Of a stretch of DNA of 49,533 nucleotides, positions 18,140 through 27,494 are shown one piece after another. The notes under the pieces are model-generated. The model saw only the letters and a program-made list of their open reading frames with translations, was not told where the DNA came from and did not search any database. Each line of letters begins with the position of its first letter. The stretch's first letter is position 1. Made by a program: the position numbers and the translations under genes. This DNA comes from Actinomycetes bacterium (GTDB lineage Bacteria; Actinomycetota; Acidimicrobiia; Acidimicrobiales; JAJZXF01), in NCBI GenBank assembly GCA_021802485.1, contig JAJZXF010000010.1, positions 1 through 49,533 on the forward strand. The letters run 5' to 3'.

Positions 18140-19933
18140 ATGAAATCCGACTCCGAAACACACGGCACACACGGTAACGATAGCAGTGAACAGGGATCTG
18201 GACCGATCTCTCGCGAACAGCGCCAGCTCCGGCTGAAGCTCGCAGAGGCCGAGAAGGAACTTGATGTTCTGCGGGCCCAACTGGTGGCCAGACCACAGCG
18301 CTCCAGGGCGCTTGAAGAGCGCGTCATGGAGCTGAAGGCTCAGCTCGCTCAGGCGCTTGCTCAGAACGAGAAGCTGACCTTCACCCTTCAGCAGGCGCGT
18401 GAACACATCACTACGCTGCGCGACGAGGTAGACAAGCTCACCAGGCCGCCGAGTGCGTACGGGACCTTCCTTGCACGCAATGATGACGGTACCGCGGACG
18501 TATACTCAGGCGGTCGCAAGATGCGAGTCGCCTTGCATCCAGATCTTGACTCAGCGGACCTCGTGCGCGGCCAGGAGGTCGTCTTGAACGACTCACTTAA
18601 CGTCGTCATGGCACGCGGTCAGGAACTTGTTGGCGAGGTGGTGACGATCAAGGAGGTGTTCGACGGCGGGCGTCGTGCGATTGTGTTCGGTCGAGCTGAC
18701 GACGAGCGCGTTGCAGAGGTCGCGGAGTCGCTTCGAGACAGTGTTCTTCGGGCTGGTGATGCAGTACGGGTAGACCCGCGCACGCAGCTCCTTCTCGAGA
18801 AGCTGCCGCGTCCCGAGGTCGAGGAGCTGATCCTAGAGGAGGTCCCGGACGTCACGTATGACGACGTTGGCGGGCTTGACAGCCAGATCGAAGCAATCGT
18901 TGATGCCGTCGAGCTTCCATACCTGCATCGCGACCTTTTCGGGGAGTACAAGCTCCCAGCTCCCAAGGGGATCCTCCTCTACGGTCCCCCTGGATGTGGC
19001 AAGACCTTGATAGCGAAGGCAGTCGCAAGTTCGCTCGCGAAAAAGGTGGCGAAGTTCACTGGCGACGAGAACGTGCGTAGTTACTTTCTGAACATCAAAG
19101 GCCCGGAATTGCTGAACAAGTATGTAGGCGAGACGGAACGCCAGATCCGCTTGGTGTTCCAAAGGGCCAGAGAGAAGGCCGCAGAGGGAGTGCCAGTGAT
19201 CGTCTTCTTCGACGAGATGGACTCCCTCTTTCGCACGAGGGGAACGGGAATCAGCTCGGACATGGAGTCGACAATCGTTCCCCAGCTGTTGGCGGAGATC
19301 GACGGCGTGGAGGCCCTGAAGGACGTAATCGTGATCGGCGCGTCAAATCGCGAGGATCTCATAGATCCGGCAATCCTTCGCCCGGGTCGCCTCGATGTGA
19401 AGATCAAGATCGAAAGGCCTGGCATTGATGCAGCAGCCCAGATCTTCGCGAAGTACCTGGACCCTGACCTTCCGCTCGATCCAACGGAGGTCGCGACCAT
19501 TGGTGGCGGCGACCCCGCGAAGGCGATTGGGGCGATGATCGAAAAGACAGTCGAATGCATGTACCAGACGGACGAAGAGAACAGATTCCTTGAGGTGACC
19601 TACGCGAACGGGGACAAGGAGACGCTTTTCTTCAAGGACTTCGCCTCTGGGGCAATGATCGAAAATATAGTGAAGAGGGCGAAGAAGCTCGCGATCAAGC
19701 GCGCGATCGCTGGTCATGGTGGGGGGATCAGGACATCGGACCTCTTGGACTCGATTCGCCAGGAGTACAGCGAGCACGAGGACCTTCCCAACACCACGAA
19801 CCCGGACGATTGGGCAAAGATCTCCGGCAAGAAAGGGGAGCGCATCGTGTACGTGAGGACGCTGATCTCCACAGGAGACGAGGCCCACGGCGGTCGGGCA
19901 ATCGAACGCGTGGGTACCGGCCAGTATCTCTGA
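18140..19933 (+). CDS. arc: Proteasome-associated AAA ATPase (ARC/Mpa)
   Basis: 597-residue hexameric unfoldase that binds pupylated proteins and feeds them to the 20S proteasome. An N-terminal coiled coil (about residues 25-85) binds Pup in homologues and is followed by the OB interdomain. The AAA domain has Walker A GPPGCGKT and Walker B IVFFDEMD. The C-terminus GTGQYL carries the penultimate Tyr of the tail that opens the 20S gate. The ATG at 18140 has GGGGAGG upstream; the frame is open from 18071. It is the first gene of the locus. Confidence 0.97.
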   Translation: MKSDSETHGTHGNDSSEQGSGPISREQRQLRLKLAEAEKELDVLRAQLVARPQRSRALEERVMELKAQLAQALAQNEKLTFTLQQAREHITTLRDEVDKLTRPPSAYGTFLARNDDGTADVYSGGRKMRVALHPDLDSADLVRGQEVVLNDSLNVVMARGQELVGEVVTIKEVFDGGRRAIVFGRADDERVAEVAESLRDSVLRAGDAVRVDPRTQLLLEKLPRPEVEELILEEVPDVTYDDVGGLDSQIEAIVDAVELPYLHRDLFGEYKLPAPKGILLYGPPGCGKTLIAKAVASSLAKKVAKFTGDENVRSYFLNIKGPELLNKYVGETERQIRLVFQRAREKAAEGVPVIVFFDEMDSLFRTRGTGISSDMESTIVPQLLAEIDGVEALKDVIVIGASNREDLIDPAILRPGRLDVKIKIERPGIDAAAQIFAKYLDPDLPLDPTEVATIGGGDPAKAIGAMIEKTVECMYQTDEENRFLEVTYANGDKETLFFKDFASGAMIENIVKRAKKLAIKRAIAGHGGGIRTSDLLDSIRQEYSEHEDLPNTTNPDDWAKISGKKGERIVYVRTLISTGDEAHGGRAIERVGTGQYL

Positions 19934-20016
19934 GGACCTATCGGCTGCCAGCCGGAAAGCAGCTATGTCGCGGATGCGGACCGGCATTAGCCGCGAGATG
20001 ATGTAGGTTCGGCTGT

Positions 20017-21516
20017 GTGGCGATACCCAAGATTTGCGGGATAGAGACTGAATACGGAATCCGGATCCTGCCTCCAGGTGAATACAGTCCGGTTTCGTTG
20101 TCATCCTTGCTTGTCAGCTCATACGTAAGCGAGATCCAGCGCCAGGTCGACTGGGACTTCGAGGATGAGTCCCCTGGCAACGACGCGCGGGGGTTCTCAC
20201 TCGAGTCAACGATGGCGCCTTCAGTTGAGCCGCACCTGCTCAATGCCGTTTTGGTCAATGGCTCCCGCTACTACGTCGACCATGCACACCCGGAGCTGTC
20301 TACGCCGGAATGCGCAACCGCGCTTGAGCTTGTTCGTTACGACAAGGCGGGGGAGGAGATCTTGCGTCGCTCGATGGCTGCAGCTAACAGGCTGCTTCCT
20401 GAAGGTGCATCGGTGGTGGTGTACAAGAACAACTCTGACGGCAAGGGTAACTCCTACGGCTGCCACGAAAACTACCTGATGGACCGATCCACTCCGTTCG
20501 GCCAGATCGTCCAAAACATAGTTCCACACTTCGTTTCACGCCAGGTGTTCACCGGCGCTGGAAAGGTTGGAAGCGAGGCTCGTGTCATCGACCCAGGAGA
20601 TGATCGAGCGCTGTATCAGATCTCGCAGCGAGCGGATTTCTTCGAGGAGCTCGTTGGGTTGGAGACCACCCTGAAGCGCCCGATCGTGAACACACGAGAC
20701 GAGCCTCACGCAGATCCCCAGCGCTATCGCCGGCTCCATGTGATCGTCGGAGACGCGAACCTCTCCGAAGTAGCGACCTACCTGAAGGTCGCGACAACGT
20801 CGATCGTGCTTGCAATGATAGAAGATGGCTTCTTTGCAGAGTGTGACATGTCTCTCGAGAACCCAGTACAAGCTATGCACGAAGTATCACATGACCTCGG
20901 GCTTCGTGCTTGCCTACGTCTTGCGGACGGTCGTACGACGACAGCTCTTGGACTCCAGTGGGACCTGCTTGCGCTCGCTAAGAAGTACGGCGTCGAACGC
21001 GGACTTGACTGCATCGGCGGCGAGGAGAGCGGCGCGCATGCTCTAGCGCGCTGGGAGACGGTGCTCGAGGCGCTGGAACAGGACCCGAGCAGTTTGAGCC
21101 ACCAGCTGGACTGGGTGGCCAAGCTGGAGTTGTTGAAGGGCTACAAGGACCGTAACGGCCTCAGCTGGCAGGATCGACGGCTTTGGGCACTGGATCTGCA
21201 GTATCATGATCTTCGGCCCGAGCGGTCGTTGTTCGCACGCCTCGGCATGGAGCGCCTCACGTCTGACGAAGGGGTCGAGGCTGCTGTCATGTACCCACCG
21301 GAGGACACGAGGGCATGGTTCCGAGGGACCTGTCTTTCACGCTGGCCAGCACAGGTGGTAGCGGCGAACTGGGACTCGCTCGTGTTTGACCTTGGCTCGG
21401 ATCCGCTCCGGCGGGTACCTATGATGGATCCATTGAAAGGTACCGCAGCCCAGCTCGGTTCCCTGATGCGACAGGCATCAACGCCGGCGGAGCTGCTACG
21501 GCTCCTAAGCTCGTGA
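20017..21516 (+). CDS. dop: Pup deamidase/depupylase
   Basis: 499-residue carboxylate-amine-ligase-fold enzyme. It removes Pup from substrates and, in other species, deamidates Pup-Gln. The N-terminal GIETEYGI is followed by the Dop-specific insertion (about residues 38-60) absent from PafA. Asp88 in YYVDHAHPE matches the catalytic Asp position. [17 protein letters not shown] and [18 protein letters not shown] are shared family blocks. The GTG start begins about 80 bases after arc. Because Pup here already ends in Glu, its main job is probably depupylation. Confidence 0.95.
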   Translation: MAIPKICGIETEYGIRILPPGEYSPVSLSSLLVSSYVSEIQRQVDWDFEDESPGNDARGFSLESTMAPSVEPHLLNAVLVNGSRYYVDHAHPELSTPECATALELVRYDKAGEEILRRSMAAANRLLPEGASVVVYKNNSDGKGNSYGCHENYLMDRSTPFGQIVQNIVPHFVSRQVFTGAGKVGSEARVIDPGDDRALYQISQRADFFEELVGLETTLKRPIVNTRDEPHADPQRYRRLHVIVGDANLSEVATYLKVATTSIVLAMIEDGFFAECDMSLENPVQAMHEVSHDLGLRACLRLADGRTTTALGLQWDLLALAKKYGVERGLDCIGGEESGAHALARWETVLEALEQDPSSLSHQLDWVAKLELLKGYKDRNGLSWQDRRLWALDLQYHDLRPERSLFARLGMERLTSDEGVEAAVMYPPEDTRAWFRGTCLSRWPAQVVAANWDSLVFDLGSDPLRRVPMMDPLKGTAAQLGSLMRQASTPAELLRLLSS

Positions 21517-21585
21517 TACTGGCTGGCATTTGGTCGCGAGGTAGTACAAAGTTGTTCCCGACGGAAAAGGTGGAAAGGTAAACAG

Positions 21586-21810
21586 ATGTCAGAACGTGAG
21601 TTGAAGCGACGTTCGCCCGCTTCCAAGCAGACGAACGAGGATGCCGCAGGCGCGCAGTCCGCGCCAGCTGCACCGCAAGCCACTAGCGCTGCTAAGCAAG
21701 GCGAGAAGATCAAGGCGGATCTCGACAACCTACTCGACGAGATTGACGAGGTCCTCGAGGACAACGCAGAAGAGTTTGTTCGGAGCTATGTCCAAAAGGG
21801 TGGGGAATAG
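21586..21810 (+). CDS. pup: Prokaryotic ubiquitin-like protein Pup, encoded with C-terminal Glu
   Basis: 74-residue, largely disordered, acidic modifier that PafA attaches through its C-terminal Glu to substrate lysines. The helical Arc-binding region is IKADLDNLLDEIDEVLED, and the tail is EEFVRSYVQKGGE. It ends GGE, not GGQ, so deamidation is not needed before ligation. It lies three bases before prcB. Confidence 0.96.
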   Translation: MSERELKRRSPASKQTNEDAAGAQSAPAAPQATSAAKQGEKIKADLDNLLDEIDEVLEDNAEEFVRSYVQKGGE

Positions 21811-21813
21811 CGG

Positions 21814-22746
21814 GTGAGTTCTGACCAGGGGTTCTTCTCGGACGTGCGGGGTCCCGTGGTACCCGGTGGAGGGTTGGGAAAGCTGGCATGGGACCACCGC
21901 GATGCCAGCCTGGGTGCTCTTCCGGTGTTCACCGCGACCGATGACCCCGGCCCATCTTTTGGCGCTCTGCTCTCCGGCGTAGGCCGTGACTGGCGCTCAG
22001 CGTGGATGCCAGCAGCCTCAGCTGCTGGATCCCTCCAGCAGGGCCGCGACCGCGAGTTCCAGGCGCCGCACGCGACGACGGTACTCGCGTTGCGCTTCAA
22101 GGACGGCGTGGTGATGGCAGGCGATCGGCGTGCGACCGAGGGATCGTTCATAGCGCACCGCCTGATGGAGAAGGTACTGCCGGCTGATCGCCACTCCGGC
22201 GTCGCTATCGCAGGTGTAGCTGGACCCGCGACCGAGATGGTGAAGTTGTTCCAGACACAGCTGGAACACTACGAGAAGGTAGAAGGCGCAGAGTTGAGCC
22301 TTGAGGGCAAAGCGAACCAGCTCGGCCAGATGGTGCGAGAGAACCTCGCGATGGCGATGCAGGGGCTCGTTGTGGTGCCTTTGTTCGCTGGCTACGACCT
22401 CCACCGGCATGTGGGCAGGATCTTCACCTACGACGTCACGGGGGGCCACTACGAGGAGCTCGACTTTCACGCGACGGGATCCGGCGGCCGTGATGCTCGT
22501 GCTGCTGTCAAGGCTCGCTGGCGTTGGGATCTGGAGCGCTCTGATGCAATCAACCTTGCAGTGCAGGCACTTTACGATGCCGCAGATGAGGACGCAGCAA
22601 CCGGGGGACCGGATGCGGTCAGGGGGATCTATCCCACGGTTGCGGTTGTGACAGCGGCGGGCTTCGAGAAGCTGGGCGACGAGGAGGTCGAGCAGTCGTT
22701 TGCCGAGGTGATCGCTAGCAAGCGCGAGTCCGGGCGGATGCCATGA
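21814..22746 (+). CDS. prcB: 20S proteasome beta subunit
   Basis: 310-residue precursor of the proteolytic beta ring. The predicted N-terminal nucleophile is Thr88 in PHATTVLAL, after an 87-residue propeptide. Mature Asp17 (GDRR, residue 104) and Lys33 (MEKV, residue 120) are in place. The residue before the nucleophile is Ala where Gly is usual, and the propeptide is longer than the mycobacterial one. The GTG start follows pup by three bases; the stop overlaps prcA (ATGA). Confidence 0.95.
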   Translation: MSSDQGFFSDVRGPVVPGGGLGKLAWDHRDASLGALPVFTATDDPGPSFGALLSGVGRDWRSAWMPAASAAGSLQQGRDREFQAPHATTVLALRFKDGVVMAGDRRATEGSFIAHRLMEKVLPADRHSGVAIAGVAGPATEMVKLFQTQLEHYEKVEGAELSLEGKANQLGQMVRENLAMAMQGLVVVPLFAGYDLHRHVGRIFTYDVTGGHYEELDFHATGSGGRDARAAVKARWRWDLERSDAINLAVQALYDAADEDAATGGPDAVRGIYPTVAVVTAAGFEKLGDEEVEQSFAEVIASKRESGRMP

Positions 22747-23432
22747 CGATCCCATTCTACGTCGCGCCAGAACAGCTGATGAAGGACCGGGCTGAGTTCG
22801 CGCAAAAGGGCATCGCGCGCGGCCGCTCCCTCCTTGCTCTCACATGCAGCGGAGGCATCCTCATCGTCGCAGAGAACCCGTCTCGCTCGTTGCACAAGAT
22901 CAGCGAGATATACGACCGGATAGCATTCGCTGGGGTTGGACGCTACAACGAGTTCGATCAGCTGCGCGTCGCGGGTGTGCGACACGCTGACACGAAAGGC
23001 TACGCATTCTCGAGGGACGATGTCGACGCACGGGCGCTAGCGAACCTTTACGCTCAGTTCCTCGGTCAGGTCTTCACACACGAGATGAAGCCGCTCGAGG
23101 TGGAGATCTTGGTTGCTGAGGTGGGCTGGGAAGACAGCGAGGACCAGATGTACGAGATCGCCTACGACGGCACGATCTCGGACCGATCCGGTTTTGCTGT
23201 CCTAGGAGGAAAGAATGAGGAGATCGTCGAGCGGATGCAGGGTGTCTGGTCGGCCTCGTTGTCCCTTGACGATGCGGTCCCACTAGCAGCAGAGGCTCTT
23301 GGCGGCACGCGCAACCTCGCACCAGCGGACCTAGAGGCTGCGGTGCTACAGCGCGGAGCCGAACGCAGGGCCTTCAGGCGTATCCCCGACGATGAGCTTG
23401 CTGGACTGCTCGGGCGGAAGAAATCCTCCTGA
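22743..23432 (+). CDS. prcA: 20S proteasome alpha subunit
   Basis: 229-residue subunit of the outer ring that gates the 20S core and docks the Arc tail. The N-terminus (MTIPFYVAPEQLMKDRAEFAQKGI) is the gating and H0 region, followed by the proteasome fold (LLALTCSGGILIVAENPS, IAFAGVGRYNEFDQLR). It ends in a basic tail, LLGRKKSS. The ATG overlaps the prcB stop. Confidence 0.96.
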   Translation: MTIPFYVAPEQLMKDRAEFAQKGIARGRSLLALTCSGGILIVAENPSRSLHKISEIYDRIAFAGVGRYNEFDQLRVAGVRHADTKGYAFSRDDVDARALANLYAQFLGQVFTHEMKPLEVEILVAEVGWEDSEDQMYEIAYDGTISDRSGFAVLGGKNEEIVERMQGVWSASLSLDDAVPLAAEALGGTRNLAPADLEAAVLQRGAERRAFRRIPDDELAGLLGRKKSS

Positions 23433-23443
23433 GCTGAGTGACC

Positions 23444-23461
23444 TGGCGGAAGCCTTCGCCA
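23444..23461. terminator. Hairpin between convergent prcA and DUF2007-like gene
   Basis: TGGCGGA pairs with TTCGCCA around an AGCC loop (7-bp stem with one G-U), followed on the plus strand by a short T-rich stretch at 23471-23475. The position between two convergent stops fits a bidirectional terminator. It is weak by E. coli standards. Confidence 0.35.
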
Positions 23462-23472
23462 AGAGCGTGTTT

Positions 23473-23694
23473 TCAAGGAGCCTCGGCTTCCTCGTCGATT
23501 GAGAGAAGTTCGCGGGCGAGTGCCTCGTCCTCGATCAGCACGAATATGTCGACAGTTCCTGGAAGCGGATAAGGTCCCTCGTTTGCGCCCCGCAGCATGG
23601 TGACTATCCCGTCTGCTCCCAGGCGAGCGGCTGTGACACGGGCCTGAAATGTGGTCGCGGCAGTCGTCAAATAGACAAATGATCCGTTTGCCAT
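23473..23694 (-). CDS. DUF2007-like small signalling protein, antisense within the proteasome locus
   Basis: 73-residue protein (MANGSFVYLTTAATTFQA, then ARLGADGIVTMLRG, then VDIFVLIEDEALARELL). This is the ferredoxin-like alpha-beta pattern of DUF2007 proteins, whose role is unknown. The frame is open to 23733, but that would overlap pafA, so I prefer the ATG at 23694. It runs against prcA and diverges from pafA with 25 bases between starts. Confidence 0.6.
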   Translation of the reverse strand: MANGSFVYLTTAATTFQARVTAARLGADGIVTMLRGANEGPYPLPGTVDIFVLIEDEALARELLSIDEEAEAP

Positions 23695-23719
23695 CGAGTA
23701 AAGGCTACCGTTGGAGTGG

Positions 23720-25078
23720 ATGGATCGGCGCATCTACGGGTTGGAGAACGAGTACGGGGTTACATGTACCCTACGCGGGCAGAGGCGGCTCAGCCCCGAC
23801 GAAGTAGCGCGTTACCTTTTCAGGAGGGTTGTGAGCTGGGGCAGATCGAGCAACGTCTTCCTCGAGAACGGCGCCCGGCTCTACCTCGACGTTGGGAGCC
23901 ATCCCGAGTACGCGACCCCAGAGTGTGACTCGATCTCCGATGTCGTCGTCCACGACAAAGCAGGCGAACGGATCCTTGAGAGCCTCGCAAGTGGCGCTGA
24001 GAGCCGTCTTCACGAGGAGGGGATCAAGGGAAGCGTCTTCGTGTTCAAGAACAACACGGACTCTGCGGGAAACTCCTACGGCTGCCACGAGAACTACCTG
24101 ACCAACCGACTCGATGACTTCAGCCACTTCACTGATGTGCTTATCCCGTTCTTGATCACGAGGCAGATTTACGCTGGCGCAGGCAAGGTGCTCCAGACCG
24201 CGAGAGGGCCTATCTACTGCTTGAGTCAGCGGGCCGAGCATATCTGGGAAGGCGTGTCGTCCGCTACGACGAGGTCCAGACCGATTATCAATACCCGAGA
24301 CGAGCCCCACGCTGATGCCGAGCGCTTCCGGCGCTTACACGTGATCGTTGGTGACTCGAACATGAGCGAGTACGCTACGTTCCTCAAGGTCGGTGCGACG
24401 AGCATCGTGTTGAGGATGCTCGAGGATCGCGGGACCATCCTTCGCGACATGAAACTCGAGGATCCCATCAAAGCAATACGTGATATCAGCCGCGATATCA
24501 CCTGCAAGCACCCTGTGCGTCTCGTCAACGGCAGGGAACTGAATGCGCTCGACATCCAGTTTGAGTACCTGAACCGCGCAGTGCGCTACCGAGACAGGAA
24601 CGGCCTCTGCCCGGACGAGGACAAGGCTCTCGACATGTGGGCCGACTGTCTTCAGCGCATGGAGTCGGATCCGGTTTCGATGGACCACGAGTGCGATTGG
24701 GCGATCAAGTACCGGGTAATCGAGGCATACAGGGCGCGCCATGGCCTGGACCTGTCGCATCCGAAGATCGCGCTGGTCGACCTTCAGTACCATGATGTCA
24801 ACACCCAGCGTGGCTTGTTCTATCGCCTCTCGTCGCACATGCCACTGGAGCGGATTTCGTCAGACGAGCGCATATCTGAGGCCGTTACGACCCCGCCAGG
24901 CACGACCAGGGCGAAGTTGCGGGGGGAGTTCATCAAGCTAGCGAAGGAGCGCAGGAGGGACTACACGGTGGACTGGGTGCACTTGAAGCTCAATGACCAT
25001 GCTCAGCGAACGCTACTTCTAAAGGATCCGTTCCGGTGCGAGGATGAGCGGGTCGAGAAGCTGATGAGCTCCCTCTGA
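23720..25078 (+). CDS. pafA: Pup-protein ligase PafA
   Basis: 452-residue ligase that phosphorylates the Pup C-terminal Glu with ATP and joins it to a substrate lysine. It matches mycobacterial PafA closely from residue 1 ([17 protein letters not shown]). Catalytic Asp57 is in [10 protein letters not shown]. The ATP/Mg block [17 protein letters not shown] and the C-terminal [14 protein letters not shown] are intact. I prefer the ATG at 23720 over the TTG at 23711 on homology. Its transcription must either pass through the opposing DUF2007-like gene or start in the 25-base gap. Confidence 0.96.
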   Translation: MDRRIYGLENEYGVTCTLRGQRRLSPDEVARYLFRRVVSWGRSSNVFLENGARLYLDVGSHPEYATPECDSISDVVVHDKAGERILESLASGAESRLHEEGIKGSVFVFKNNTDSAGNSYGCHENYLTNRLDDFSHFTDVLIPFLITRQIYAGAGKVLQTARGPIYCLSQRAEHIWEGVSSATTRSRPIINTRDEPHADAERFRRLHVIVGDSNMSEYATFLKVGATSIVLRMLEDRGTILRDMKLEDPIKAIRDISRDITCKHPVRLVNGRELNALDIQFEYLNRAVRYRDRNGLCPDEDKALDMWADCLQRMESDPVSMDHECDWAIKYRVIEAYRARHGLDLSHPKIALVDLQYHDVNTQRGLFYRLSSHMPLERISSDERISEAVTTPPGTTRAKLRGEFIKLAKERRRDYTVDWVHLKLNDHAQRTLLLKDPFRCEDERVEKLMSSL

Positions 25079-25222
25079 GGCTGCGTCTAGCAGCGACGCG
25101 GCAGGTGAGTGACTTGTGAGTCCACAGGAGATGCTGGCGGGACCCACGACGAGCATGCAAGGCCCGAGCGGCTCGGCTGGTGGCCGTACAGCGCAACCGT
25201 CGTCGGCTAGCCTTCGAGTACC

Positions 25223-26020
25223 GTGAGCGAGATCTTGGACCCCGACCAGAGTGAGGATCGTGTGGCTACGCCTGAGCCGGCAACGGTTTCCACGCAGGCA
25301 GGTGGTCTTACCCTGGGGCCCGATAGCGGGGACGTTGATCGGGCCGGAGATGCCAGCGGAGACGGCCAGAGCGCAGCGGGCGCGGCCTTAGCACCCGAGA
25401 CACAGACACATACCCTTGCACCTGCAGTCGACGAAGAGCAAGCGAAAAGCGCGAGCGATTTGGCAAAGAAGCCCAGCGGAGAGCAGGGCAAGCGCAGCGG
25501 ATCACGCTGGCTTTTCGAATGGGTTCTGGTGATTGGGATCGGCCTCTTGGTTGCGGTCCTTCTGCGAGCCTTTGTCGTCCAGGCGTTCTACATTCCTTCC
25601 GGCTCGATGGAGCCGACCCTCAAGCCCAATGACCGTATCCTTGTGAACAAGCTGAGCTACCTGTTCCACCCACCGCGCGAAGGGAACATCGTTGTCTTCG
25701 CAAAGCCTCCGAACGTGCTTCTCCCGTCCAACATCAAGGATCTGGTGAAGAGGGTCATCGGGCTTCCAGGCCAGACGATCTGGTCATCCGATGGCCACGT
25801 CTTCGTGAACGGTCACCGTCTTTCTGAGCCATTCCTGCCCAGTGGAACCGCTACCCACGGGATCCGCCGCCAGACGATACCCCCGCACGAGTACTTCGTG
25901 ATGGGGGACAACAGGTCGAATTCCGAGGACAGTCGCGTCTTCGGCCCTATACCGCGCTCGCTCATCGTTGGGCAGGTGATGGTCCGATTCTGGCCACTGT
26001 CGCGGTTCAAGTTCTTCTGA
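25223..26020 (+). CDS. lepB: Signal peptidase I
   Basis: 265-residue membrane serine protease that removes signal peptides after Sec or Tat export. A long polar, acidic cytoplasmic N-terminus (about 95 residues) precedes one membrane span (WVLVIGIGLLVAVLLRAFVV). The Ser/Lys dyad is Ser128 in IPSGSME and Lys176 in DLVKRVIGLPG. The conserved MGDNRSNSEDSR is near the C-terminus. The start is GTG. Confidence 0.95.
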   Translation: MSEILDPDQSEDRVATPEPATVSTQAGGLTLGPDSGDVDRAGDASGDGQSAAGAALAPETQTHTLAPAVDEEQAKSASDLAKKPSGEQGKRSGSRWLFEWVLVIGIGLLVAVLLRAFVVQAFYIPSGSMEPTLKPNDRILVNKLSYLFHPPREGNIVVFAKPPNVLLPSNIKDLVKRVIGLPGQTIWSSDGHVFVNGHRLSEPFLPSGTATHGIRRQTIPPHEYFVMGDNRSNSEDSRVFGPIPRSLIVGQVMVRFWPLSRFKFF

Positions 26021-26085
26021 TCGACGAAAGGTCTGCGTTGCCAAGCGCGCAGCTTTTCTCAGTGTTCGAACAGTGGTAGACCGTG

Positions 26086-26107
26086 TAGACTCGATGGCGT
26101 GACCATG
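26086..26107 (+). promoter_or_regulatory. Possible promoter and start region of the Xre/RES module
   Basis: A -10-like TAGACT (26086-26091) lies about 13 bases before the ATG at 26105, which would suit leaderless transcription. GTAGAC occurs twice (26076-26081 and 26085-26090), a spacing that could serve an operator for antitoxin autoregulation. No clear -35 was found. Confidence 0.25.
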
Positions 26108-26150
26108 GCACTAACGCATGCATTCAAGGGCACTAACGCATGCATTCAAG
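26107..26150. repeat. Perfect 22-bp tandem duplication at the antitoxin start
   Basis: The 22 bases at 26107-26128 are repeated exactly at 26129-26150. Because 22 is not a multiple of three, the duplication throws the ATG at 26105 out of frame with the antitoxin. Removing one copy restores it. The ATG at 26118 within the first copy still reads in frame. Confidence 0.95.
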
Positions 26151-26667
26151 GTTCTCGAAAAGCAGACGGGCGACGACCCGGCCTTGGCCGAGGCGGTCGT
26201 TTTCCTGGCCGAGGAGTTGGACGGCCCTGATGACCCTTTCGCAGACGTCCCCGAAGGAGCTCGGCTCGCCGCCCGGCCTCGTTGGCGAGCGGCGACTTCG
26301 CTAGCTACGTGAGTCCGCAACTGCCTTAGCGTTCGATACGGCAGGGGTTGTTGCGGCCATCTCTTCGATCACCGACCGCAAGGGGGTCGACCGCCGAAGG
26401 CGGCGGGGCCAGCTCCTCGGGTGGCGGGTCGGCACGCGGACACTTCATCCCGCTTGGCAGTTTGACCTCCGCCGGGGTGACACGCGGGCCGGACTCCGTG
26501 TTGTCTTGGCCGCCCTCTCGGAGCTGAACTCCAACCCGGAAGCGGCTGATTCACTGATGCGGGCTTCCCGCGATGACCTGGGCGGGCGGAGTCTGGCGGA
26601 CCTCTTCAGCGCCGGACATGTTGAGACCGTGCTTCGCCTTATTCGGGCTTCGGCGGAGCAATCCTGA
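26118..26667 (+). pseudogene. Xre/MbcA/ParS-type antitoxin, frameshifted
   Basis: Two frames join into one antitoxin. 26118-26312 gives the N-terminus (ALTHAFKVLEKQTGDDPALA). After a one-base shift near 26310, the next frame gives a helix-turn-helix-like part (DTAGVVAAISSITDRKGVDR, then RRRRGQLLGWR) and a DUF2384-like C-terminus (TLHPAWQFD, SLADLFSAGHVETVLRLI). The second frame has no ATG, GTG or TTG of its own. The original start appears to be the ATG at 26105, put out of frame by the 22-bp duplication. It is probably a pseudogene, though reduced expression by frameshifting cannot be excluded. Confidence 0.65.
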
Positions 26668-27269
26668 CACCTTTCCCCCCGAAACGGCCCGCAGGGCTGC
26701 ACCTGTCTCCCGCCCGTGGCACCTTCTGGAGGATCGATGTTGCCCACCCTGACGAATGGGAGTGGTCGCCACGCTCTTCCCCGATTGGGCGCTTCGACCC
26801 CGCGTCCAACAGGTTCCGCGTGCGCTACGGAGCTAACCGTCCAGCGACCGCTGCCCGCGAGCTCTTTGCGACACGCAACATCACCGAGGCCGATGGAGAG
26901 CTCTGGCTCGTCGCCCTGGATTCCTTTCCCTCTGCCCTCAATCTGACTCGCCAGGGGAACCTCGACGCGCTCGGGCTTGACGACCGGGTGAGTACCGGAC
27001 GGATCGACACCGACCAACGCCGGGATCCCGATCCGTTGCTTGAGACCTGTGGCCAGCTAAGCGACGCGGTTTTCGACTGGTGGGGCGGCTCACTGCCTCC
27101 GCTTCTCTACCGGGCGCGCACTATGCCAGCGACCGGACGCAGCATCGCTCTTGGCCGCTGGGCTTCGCCTCGGGGGACCAAGGTCGGCCAGTTGCACGAA
27201 GCCGTCGCTCTCCTCAGCTATCTCGTCCTTCGGGCGGGGTTCACGGTGCCGCTCGAGTGGATCGCGTGA
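26664..27269 (+). CDS. RES-domain toxin, degenerate start
   Basis: About 201 residues if read from the CTG at 26664, which overlaps the antitoxin stop exactly where an ATGA junction would be expected. FWRIDVAHPDEW, IGRFDPASNRFRVRYGA, then ARELFA and PPLLYRARTMPATGRSIALG form the RES pattern (conserved Arg, Glu, Ser). Characterised RES toxins degrade NAD+. The first standard start in frame is the GTG at 26820, which would remove the N-terminal third including FWRI. The gene is probably silent or poorly expressed, in keeping with a broken antitoxin. Confidence 0.6.
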   Translation: MTPFPPKRPAGLHLSPARGTFWRIDVAHPDEWEWSPRSSPIGRFDPASNRFRVRYGANRPATAARELFATRNITEADGELWLVALDSFPSALNLTRQGNLDALGLDDRVSTGRIDTDQRRDPDPLLETCGQLSDAVFDWWGGSLPPLLYRARTMPATGRSIALGRWASPRGTKVGQLHEAVALLSYLVLRAGFTVPLEWIA

Positions 27270-27494
27270 GCACCTCAGCCCGATCCCGGCACGCCTCGGT
27301 GCTGACCAACCGTCTGCGAGCACCTGCTCCAACCTCGGCTCCAGCTCGTCTAGAGGCTGCTGATGTAGTCAGGCGTTGGTCCATTTCGCCTCGTGGACGC
27401 CATGGTCACAGCCTTGCGATCTTCGCCAGAGGCGACTACTTCAGCGGCCCTGAAGGGCGGGGTTCTCCAGCGCGGTTCTGATAAGCTGGACGGG
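27270..27494. other. Gap between the RES gene and tatB
   Basis: The tatB frame is open back to 27393, but those 34 codons do not look like Tat sequence. Nothing else supported was seen. The tatB promoter should lie here. Confidence 0.4.

Noticed and set aside
19343-20104. Minus-strand open frame of 253 codons
   Set aside because: It lies opposite the conserved arc coding sequence and has antisense composition.
26310-26312. Programmed +1 frameshift at the antitoxin UGA, as in release factor 2
   Set aside because: There is no upstream Shine-Dalgarno-like stimulator and no slippery CUU-type codon (ACG UGA); simple decay fits better with the other damage.
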